Positions 1 through 4,583 of a stretch of DNA of 9,467 nucleotides are shown in pieces (within the stretch, counting starts at the first letter, position 1; every line of letters starts with the position of its first letter). This DNA comes from Lachnospiraceae bacterium. Its GTDB lineage: Bacteria > Bacillota > Clostridia > Lachnospirales > Lachnospiraceae. Position numbers and translations under genes: made by a program. Location: positions 1 to 9,467 of the forward strand of contig CAAEEI010000196.1 of assembly GCA_900754855.1 (NCBI GenBank), in the 5' to 3' direction. A model generated the notes under the pieces. The model was given only the letters and a program-made list of their open reading frames with translations. It did no database searches and was not told where the DNA came from.

Positions 1-337
1 CCAGGGTCATTTCACATATTTTATAGAGGATTTCTGCTACTTCTGCATGGCAATAAATATGGAGATTCCCTTCGTATCGTCCTTTTTGCATCTGCTGTCC
101 TATGGTTCTGATCATCCAGATAACCCCCAGCAGGTGGTCTGTGTGTTTATGCGTGACGAATAAATCATGAATGTCTTCCACTTTTATCCCTGCTTTTTCC
201 AGACGGGCCAACACCTCATTTCCCCCTCCGGCGTCTACCATCAAATATCTGCCCTGTGCGTCTTCCAACAAAAAACAGGTATTAAAACATTTTGTCACCG
301 AGGCATTTCCCGTTCCCAGCACAATTAATCGTTCCAT
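1..337 (-). CDS. MBL-fold metallo-hydrolase (partial, C-terminus off the left edge)
   Basis: Only the first 112 residues lie in the window. The protein opens with a beta strand and glycine turn (MERLIVLGTGNAS), then LMVDAGGGNE, and then THKHTDHLLG at residues 62-71. The last is the HxHxDH zinc motif of the metallo-beta-lactamase fold (H63, H65, D67, H68). The layout resembles RNase Z-like or other small MBL hydrolases, but the diagnostic C-terminal half is missing, so the substrate cannot be named. The ATG at 337 is preceded by AAAGGAGGAAGAC, an ideal ribosome binding site. The gene starts 12 bp after the stop codon of the upstream mutY-type gene, so the two are probably co-transcribed. A nucleolytic or nucleotide-processing role would fit that neighbour, but this is only inference. 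Confidence 0.85.
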   Translation of the reverse strand, partial: MERLIVLGTGNASVTKCFNTCFLLEDAQGRYLMVDAGGGNEVLARLEKAGIKVEDIHDLFVTHKHTDHLLGVIWMIRTIGQQMQKGRYEGNLHIYCHAEVAEILYKICEMTL

Positions 338-349
338 GTCTTCCTCCTT

Positions 350-1945
350 TCAGATTTTTTCACGGTATCCGGCAAAAGCAGAAGGTATCGCATAATCGGT
401 TTTGGTTTCTTCTTCTTTTACCAACGCCCACCGGCTTTTTTCCTCTTCGCTTTTTTCCTTCCGGTATTTTCTTATTTTCTCTTCTTCTATCCGGATACGA
501 AAACGATACCCGATCATATGCCATTCTATATGAGAAAAGACATGTTTTCTTTTTCCCAGAGGTTCGCCCTCATCCGGATAGTGTCCCCATTGTTCTTTTA
601 TTTTTTCTCTGGCGTCTTCTCTGTCCAGCCAGCCTTCCATGTTGGGCAGCTCCCAGAGATTGGCCAGCAATCCGTTGGCAGGACGCTTATGGAGAAGGAT
701 TCGCCTTGTTTCCTCCCCATAAATTTCCAGAAGTAAAACTGTCTTTTTTTCTATCTTGCGTGCTTTTTTGGCTGCTTTCACAGGAAAATCCTGCTCCTGT
801 CCCTTTTTTCTAGCCTGACAAACCGCTTCCCACGGACATTGCTCACATAGCGGCTGCCCCTTGGGCAGACAGATTCCTGCGCCCAGATCCATCAGGGCCT
901 GATTAAAATCTCCCGGCCGCTCTGCCGGCAGGACGCGCCTGACTTCTCTGGTAATTTTTTTCTTTACGGCCTGTTTTCCAATGTCTCCATCTTCTGCCAG
1001 TAACCGGCTGAAAACCCTCAGTACATTTCCATCTACCGCCGGTTCCTTCATCCCAAAAGCAATGGAAGCAATGGCGCCGGCCGTATATTCTCCTATTCCT
1101 TTCAGGCTGCGTAACTGGTCGTAGTCCGAAGGAAGTTTTCCTTTATATTCTTCCATCACGGTAATTGCCGCCGTTTTCAGGTTTCTTGCCCGGTTATAAT
1201 ACCCCAGTCCCTCCCAGAGTTTCATCAGCCGTTCTTCCTCGACCTCTGCCAGATCTTTAATCTCCGGCAGGGCTTCCATCCAGCGGTCATAATATTTTTT
1301 TACCGCCTCGACCCGGGTCTGCTGCAGCATAATTTCGGAAATCCATACGTGATAAGGGGTTGGATCGCTTCTCCACGGAAGGATCCTGGCATGATAATCA
1401 TACCATTTTAACAAAGTTTCTCCAATCCCTGCCGGCGCAATTTTTAAAGGTCCGCAGATTTTCCGCCAGTTTTCTTTTAGTTTTTCCAAAGAAAATGCCG
1501 CGTTGGCCGGACTGGTCGAGGGGAGTTTTTCTGCTTTTTTTCCGGTTTGTTCTTCCAGATAACGGACATAGTATTCATAGGACTTGGCGCCATTACAGTA
1601 AATCGCCTGAATATCGGCTTCTTTTAAGATCGGCGAAAGATCGTTGGGCTTCACGTTTCGTATGCTGCTATCGGATGAGCCGGTAATTTCACAGCTCTGT
1701 ATCACATCCCACAGAGCAATATGGTTTCGGTGAAGGAAATCTTCTTTTTCTTCTATGGTCTGTGGTACCGGTTCTGCCAATATTCCGGCCAGTGTTTTCC
1801 AGAAACGATTCTGAGGATGGCCGTAGAAAAATTTTTGTTCTCGTGATTTTACGGATGGGAAACTCCCCAGAATTAATATCCGGGAATTTTCATCAAATAA
1901 AGGCGGAAACGGATGTACCGTTGGTGTTTTCGTTTGTTCTGACAT
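350..1945 (-). CDS. mutY: Fused hypoxanthine/deoxyinosine-DNA glycosylase and A/G-specific adenine glycosylase (MutY)
   Basis: A 531-residue base-excision-repair protein made of two glycosylases. Residues about 10-165 match the UDG-superfamily hypoxanthine-DNA glycosylase type: ILILGSFPSVKS at 23-34, YGHPQNRFW at 41-49 with the conserved Asn46, and LPSTSPAN at 141-148. Residues about 170-390 are MutY: catalytic Glu204 in SEIMLQQT, the helix-hairpin-helix LKGIGEYTAG at 281-290, Asp305 in VDGNV, and four cluster cysteines (359, 367, 370, 376). The C-terminal NUDIX-like domain (about 400-531) has FSH at 470-472, the known 8-oxoguanine-reading loop. Bacterial MutY is usually about 350-390 residues, so the extra N-terminus is a genuine added domain. 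I chose the ATG at 1945 because AGAGAGG lies 6 nt upstream; a TTG at 1987 gives 14 more residues but has no Shine-Dalgarno sequence. The expected role is removal of A opposite 8-oxoG and of deaminated adenine (hypoxanthine). Confidence 0.93.
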   Translation of the reverse strand: MSEQTKTPTVHPFPPLFDENSRILILGSFPSVKSREQKFFYGHPQNRFWKTLAGILAEPVPQTIEEKEDFLHRNHIALWDVIQSCEITGSSDSSIRNVKPNDLSPILKEADIQAIYCNGAKSYEYYVRYLEEQTGKKAEKLPSTSPANAAFSLEKLKENWRKICGPLKIAPAGIGETLLKWYDYHARILPWRSDPTPYHVWISEIMLQQTRVEAVKKYYDRWMEALPEIKDLAEVEEERLMKLWEGLGYYNRARNLKTAAITVMEEYKGKLPSDYDQLRSLKGIGEYTAGAIASIAFGMKEPAVDGNVLRVFSRLLAEDGDIGKQAVKKKITREVRRVLPAERPGDFNQALMDLGAGICLPKGQPLCEQCPWEAVCQARKKGQEQDFPVKAAKKARKIEKKTVLLLEIYGEETRRILLHKRPANGLLANLWELPNMEGWLDREDAREKIKEQWGHYPDEGEPLGKRKHVFSHIEWHMIGYRFRIRIEEEKIRKYRKEKSEEEKSRWALVKEEETKTDYAIPSAFAGYREKI

Positions 1946-1983
1946 AAGGAACCTCTCTATCCTGACAGTTCTTGGTGATTTAC

Positions 1984-2038
1984 TCAAACAAAAGGCTATT
2001 CCTGCGGTCTCTTTTGCCTTTAGAATAGCCCTTTTTTT
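1984..2038 (-). terminator. Hairpin terminator after the metallopeptidase gene
   Basis: Immediately after the TAA of the metallopeptidase gene, the minus strand reads GGCTATTC, a loop of 21 nt, then GAATAGCC followed by TTTTGTTTG. The 8-bp stem is extended by a G-T pair and A-T pairs. The plus strand has the same stem followed by CTTTTTTT, so the hairpin could work in both directions, although no plus-strand gene ends here. The T-tract on the minus strand is interrupted by a G, so some read-through into the mutY-type gene is plausible. I saw no convincing separate promoter in the 91-bp gap before that gene. Confidence 0.65.
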
Positions 2039-2864
2039 AAAATATCTCGTATTCTTTACCGTGTTTGCGAAGCCAGTTCTGGCATTCGTTATATTCCGGT
2101 AATATTTTTTCCACCTCTGTCCAGAAGGCAGAGGAATGATTCATCTTTTTCAGATGCGTCAGTTCATGTACTATGATATAATCAATGATCTCTATGGGAA
2201 GCATGGCCAGCTTCCAGTCAAATTTCAGATTTTTCCTGCGGTTGCAGCTTCCCCAGAGGGTGTTTTGATTTTGCAACGCTATATTTCGGCTGGTAAAGAC
2301 AGAGAGTCCCGGATGTTTCTTCTTTACCTGTTCCATAATCTGTATATGGTTAAAGGTTAACTGAAGCCTCTGTCCATATTCCGTTGCCCGCTGCCACACA
2401 ATATCTGCCGCACATTTTTTATAACATCGCATAATGCAATAACGGAGAAATTTCTGATCGCCATTATCTGTGCGAATCGTTAATCTTTTTCCTTCCGTCC
2501 CCCGGTCTTCCATATAGACGTCCGTTCCTTCTCCCTGAGCCAGATATTTTAGACGAAGTTCCATATTCATGTTGCCCAAATAAGGAAGCTTCATCCCTCC
2601 GCGGTACAGAAGACGTCCGTCTTCCATCTCCAATAAATCCGGCAGCGCCTGATGGTTTCTTTTCTTTTTTCGCTCATACTCCTGAAGAATCTTCTGCCGA
2701 TTCATCCGGATATATCCCTCGATCATATCCTGACGCATGCCTATGGGAACCCGCAGATCCACAGACAGATGATCGTTCACCGTAAAATCTGCACAACGGG
2801 TGTCTACGCTGACGGTATTGATCCTTATGGTTTCTGTTCCATGTTGAAGAGTGTACGGTATCAT
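2037..2864 (-). CDS. YgjP/SprT-like (DUF45) zinc metallopeptidase
   Basis: A 275-residue soluble protein without a signal peptide or membrane helix. The C-terminal third carries the family hallmark: NTLWGSC near residue 202, a hydrophobic stretch ending IDYIIVHELTHLKKMNHSSAFW, the HExxH zinc site (H233, E234, H237) and a third ligand H243 before the conserved FW. This matches the YgjP-like/WLM group often annotated as M48 or DUF45 metallopeptidase. The cellular substrate of this group is not well established. Two ATGs stand in tandem (2867 and 2864). The Shine-Dalgarno AAGGAGG is 3 nt from the first and 6 nt from the second, so I chose the second. The gene appears monocistronic or weakly linked to the downstream mutY-type gene: it has its own promoter and is followed at once by a hairpin. 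Confidence 0.9.
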   Translation of the reverse strand: MIPYTLQHGTETIRINTVSVDTRCADFTVNDHLSVDLRVPIGMRQDMIEGYIRMNRQKILQEYERKKKRNHQALPDLLEMEDGRLLYRGGMKLPYLGNMNMELRLKYLAQGEGTDVYMEDRGTEGKRLTIRTDNGDQKFLRYCIMRCYKKCAADIVWQRATEYGQRLQLTFNHIQIMEQVKKKHPGLSVFTSRNIALQNQNTLWGSCNRRKNLKFDWKLAMLPIEIIDYIIVHELTHLKKMNHSSAFWTEVEKILPEYNECQNWLRKHGKEYEIF

Positions 2865-2890
2865 CATCTGCCTCCTTCCCAGAAAATTAA

Positions 2891-2906
2891 ACTGTTATTT
2901 AACAGT
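2891..2906. promoter_or_regulatory. Palindrome over the -10 box, possible operator
   Basis: The minus strand reads ACTGTTAAATAACAGT, a perfect 7-bp inverted repeat around a 2-bp centre. It begins inside the TATACT -10 box and covers the expected start of transcription. That position suits a dimeric repressor. It could instead form a short hairpin at the 5' end of the mRNA. No regulator gene is visible nearby, so the protein that might bind is unknown. Confidence 0.4.
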
Positions 2907-2932
2907 ATATCGTGTTTTTTTGCAGTTTTCAA
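2904..2932 (-). promoter_or_regulatory. Sigma-A promoter of the metallopeptidase gene
   Basis: The minus strand shows TTGAAA (2932-2927), a 17-nt spacer and TATACT (2909-2904), close to the sigma-A consensus with ideal spacing. Transcription should begin near 2897 and give a leader of about 30 nt ending in the AAGGAGG ribosome binding site. The spacer contains a run of seven A residues. Confidence 0.8.
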
Positions 2933-3000
2933 CTTTTTGGGAAGAAGTTAAAATCTTTTAATAGTTTTGTAATGATTCTTCTCCTGAAACAGACCTTCAA

Positions 3001-3042
3001 CAAAAAAATAATCGCAGCAGCCGGATAACCAGCCGCTGCGAT
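3001..3042 (-). terminator. Intrinsic terminator of the rpsF-ssb-rpsR operon
   Basis: Fifteen bases after the rpsR stop codon the minus strand forms a 14-bp stem: ATCGCAGCGGCTGG pairs with CCGGCTGCTGCGAT (two G-T pairs) around a TTAT loop, then TTATTTTTTTG. This is a strong one-directional terminator; the plus-strand side has no T-tract. It closes the operon at rpsR, so rplI and dnaB, which often follow in other bacteria, are not part of it here. Confidence 0.93.
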
Positions 3043-3056
3043 AAACCATGCAAATA

Positions 3057-3320
3057 TTATTCTACTGTGTATGGCATTAAGGATACGTGTCTTGCTCTCT
3101 TCACTGCCACAGTAAGAGCTCTCTGATGTTTCGCACAGTTTCCTGTGATTCTTCTCGGTAAGATTTTACCTCTCTCAGAGACATATCTTTTTAATTTATT
3201 TACGTCTTTGTAATCGATAACTGAATTATTTTTATCTGCACAGAAAATACATACTTTTTTTCTTCTGCGTCCGCCTCTTCTTCTCATGGAAGAATCTCCG
3301 CGATCTTTGCTGTATGCCAT
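3057..3320 (-). CDS. rpsR: 30S ribosomal protein S18 (zinc-binding C+ form)
   Basis: An 87-residue basic protein that binds the platform of the small ribosomal subunit as a heterodimer with S6. The conserved core VIDYKDVNKLKRYVSERGK and LPRRITG, then the basic C-terminal tail, identify it clearly. Cys24 and Cys27 (CIFC) together with Cys62 and His65 (CAKH) form a likely zinc site, so this is the C+ version, unlike the cysteine-poor form I recall from Bacillus subtilis. The N-terminus has a run of arginines and lysines (RRRGGRRRKK). The ATG at 3320 follows AGGAGG with an 8-nt gap. The gene lies 26 bp after ssb and is last in the operon. Confidence 0.98.
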   Translation of the reverse strand: MAYSKDRGDSSMRRRGGRRRKKVCIFCADKNNSVIDYKDVNKLKRYVSERGKILPRRITGNCAKHQRALTVAVKRARHVSLMPYTVE

Positions 3321-3346
3321 TGATATTACCTCCTAATTCCTCAATC

Positions 3347-3829
3347 CTAGATAAAAGGCAGTTCTTCTTCAATTCCTTCAGGAATTGTCATGAATCCGTC
3401 ACTAACTGCTTCCGAAGGAGCCGGGCGACTGGTCATAGCCGGCTGTGGCTCTGGCGCTGCCTGCTGATACCCGCTCTGCTGGTATCCACCGCTGTAATTG
3501 GATGCGGCTGCTTTACTCTCGGCAAAATCCTGTTCTTCTACGACAACATCCGTAGTATAAACTTTCACGCCGTCACGGTTAGTATAACTGCCTGTCTGAA
3601 TTCTTCCGGAAACAACGATCTTCGTACCCTGTTTCAGATACTTCTCTGCGAACTCTCCCTGACGGCCAAAGGCTACGCAGTTGATAAAATCCGCATCGGC
3701 TTCTCCTTCTCTCCGGAATCTTCTGTTAACTGCCAAAGTATATCTTGCTACGCACGTTGACCTCTCTCCCTGTGAATATCTCACGTCAGGATTTCTGGTC
3801 AGACGTCCCATCAAAATTACTTTATTCAT
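3347..3829 (-). CDS. ssb: Single-stranded DNA-binding protein
   Basis: A 160-residue protein with an N-terminal OB fold (about 1-105): MNKVILMGRLTRNPDVRY, the FINCVAFGRQGEFAEKYLKQG segment and the VSGRIQTGSY strand are classic SSB. A Gly/Gln/Pro-rich flexible linker follows (about 106-145), then an acidic tip. The tip ends EEELPFI, so the usual terminal Pro-Phe is followed by one extra isoleucine. SSB coats single-stranded DNA and recruits replication and repair proteins through this tip. The ATG at 3829 has AGGAGG 6 nt upstream. Its position between rpsF and rpsR is the widespread bacterial arrangement, with gaps of 17 and 26 bp. Confidence 0.98.
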   Translation of the reverse strand: MNKVILMGRLTRNPDVRYSQGERSTCVARYTLAVNRRFRREGEADADFINCVAFGRQGEFAEKYLKQGTKIVVSGRIQTGSYTNRDGVKVYTTDVVVEEQDFAESKAAASNYSGGYQQSGYQQAAPEPQPAMTSRPAPSEAVSDGFMTIPEGIEEELPFI

Positions 3830-3846
3830 GGAATTCCTCCTATTCG

Positions 3847-4134
3847 TTATGCGTCCTGTCTAACACATAAGTATCTCATGACTGGCTCCATGATACGAAC
3901 ACGCTGTTCAATCTCTGCCGGACAGTCACTGGATGCATCGAATTGGATGAAATAGTAATATCCCTCTCTCATCTTCTGAATTTCGTAAGCTAATCTTTTC
4001 TTACCCCATTCATCAACGTTAGTAATCACTCCGCCGAATCTTTCGATTAAAGCTTTCACTTTTTCAACGGCTTCTGTTCTAGCGTCGTCTTCGATTTTTG
4101 CATTCACAACCAGAGCTAATTCATACTTATTCAT
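3847..4134 (-). CDS. rpsF: 30S ribosomal protein S6
   Basis: A 95-residue S6 protein of normal length. It begins MNKYELALVVNAKIEDD and has the typical GGVITNVDEWGKKRLAYEI strand-turn segment, GYYYFIQFDA, and the RIMEPVMRYLCVR end. It pairs with S18 on the 16S rRNA platform. A longer frame starts at a GTG at 4176, but those codons lie in the structured leader and have no ribosome binding site, so the ATG at 4134 is correct. The Shine-Dalgarno AAGGAGG ends 12 nt before this ATG, a longer gap than in the other genes here, perhaps reflecting control through the leader structure. It is the first gene of rpsF-ssb-rpsR. Confidence 0.98.
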   Translation of the reverse strand: MNKYELALVVNAKIEDDARTEAVEKVKALIERFGGVITNVDEWGKKRLAYEIQKMREGYYYFIQFDASSDCPAEIEQRVRIMEPVMRYLCVRQDA

Positions 4135-4160
4135 GGTTATTCTGCACCTCCTTCTGGGCT

Positions 4161-4186
4161 TTCTCGGTCCTCCCACTCCGGGAGAA
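4161..4186 (-). promoter_or_regulatory. Leader hairpin of rpsF, candidate S6:S18 autoregulatory RNA motif
   Basis: In the 5' leader the minus strand has TTCTC and GAGAA arms that form an outer stem (4186-4182 with 4165-4161). Inside are CC and GG pairs and a GGAGT loop region, and ACC followed by the closing G lies next to the outer stem on the 3' side. An unpaired CCG beside a helix is what I recall of the published S6:S18 mRNA motif, which copies the rRNA binding site. The hairpin ends 7 nt upstream of the AAGGAGG of rpsF, so bound S6:S18 could block translation. An alternative pairing, CTCCC with GGGAG, is also possible. Confidence 0.5.
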
Positions 4187-4212
4187 CAAGGATTTTCACA
4201 CTACGATTAACC

Positions 4213-4241
4213 ATTCTATCATAGAGCGTCAGAAAAAACAA
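4213..4241 (-). promoter_or_regulatory. Sigma-A promoter of rpsF-ssb-rpsR
   Basis: The minus strand shows TTGTTT (4241-4236), a 17-nt spacer and TAGAAT (4218-4213). Upstream of the -35 box (about 4242-4268) the DNA is almost pure A/T with runs of A, like an UP element, as expected for a highly expressed ribosomal operon. The predicted start near 4206 gives a leader of about 70 nt containing the candidate S6:S18 hairpin. Confidence 0.7.
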
Positions 4242-4337
4242 GTTCTATTTTATTTATTTTTATTTGGATTGGCCCGGCATTTTTCCGTATGGCAACCTCG
4301 GCATTTTTATTTCCCTACCGTTTTTTGAGAAGTTCCA

Positions 4338-4523
4338 TCAGGATTCTTTCCGAATATATCCCCGGAAATTTTTTTCCACCAGTTTCCTCGGCACCATCAC
4401 CTGCCGCCCGCACCCGCCGCACTGCAGACGGAAATCCATGCCAACTCTGAGCAATTTCCATTCATTTGCACCACAGGGATGTGCTTTTTTCATTTTAATT
4501 ACTTCGCCCACCTGAAAATCCAT
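4338..4523 (-). CDS. DUF951 small zinc-ribbon-like protein (YyzM type)
   Basis: A 61-residue protein starting MDFQVGEVIKMKKAHPCG, followed by NEWKLLRVGMDFRLQC and GGCGRQVMVPR. This is the pattern of the DUF951 family (YyzM in Bacillus), which I recall as commonly sitting next to rpsF in Firmicutes. Three cysteines (residue 17, then CGGC at 35-38 where Cys35 and Cys38 flank two glycines) suggest a small metal-binding or beta-barrel fold. The function is unknown. A longer start (ATG 4553) lies upstream of the predicted transcription start and has no Shine-Dalgarno sequence. The ATG at 4523 follows GGAGAGG with a 7-nt gap. I see no terminator between it and rpsF, so some transcripts may read on into the ribosomal operon. 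Confidence 0.9.
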   Translation of the reverse strand: MDFQVGEVIKMKKAHPCGANEWKLLRVGMDFRLQCGGCGRQVMVPRKLVEKNFRGYIRKES

Positions 4524-4554
4524 AGGTATACCTCTCCTCTTCTCTTTTAGCATA

Positions 4555-4583
4555 ACTATAACAAAAATTTATGTTTCCGTCAA
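4555..4583 (-). promoter_or_regulatory. Sigma-A promoter of the DUF951 gene
   Basis: The minus strand shows TTGACG (4583-4578), a 17-nt spacer and TATAGT (4560-4555), very near consensus. The -35 box includes the TGA stop codon of the Ig-repeat gene (4582-4580). Transcription should begin near 4548, downstream of the ATG at 4553, which supports the shorter DUF951 protein starting at 4523. Confidence 0.8.

Noticed and set aside
1946..1987. Longer N-terminus for the glycosylase fusion from a TTG
   Set aside because: No Shine-Dalgarno precedes the TTG, and the extension overlaps the terminator tail, while the ATG at 1945 has a good ribosome binding site.
4135..4176. Longer S6 from a GTG at 4176
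   Set aside because: The extra residues are encoded by the leader hairpin and ribosome binding site, and S6 homologues begin at MNKYE.
4275..4308. Ten-base direct repeat (CGGCATTTTT twice, 24 bp apart) between the DUF951 gene and rpsF
   Set aside because: Only two short copies, no symmetry and no T-tract downstream on the minus strand, so it is not a convincing terminator or operator.
4524..4553. Longer DUF951 protein from the ATG at 4553
   Set aside because: This ATG lies upstream of the predicted transcription start and has no Shine-Dalgarno.
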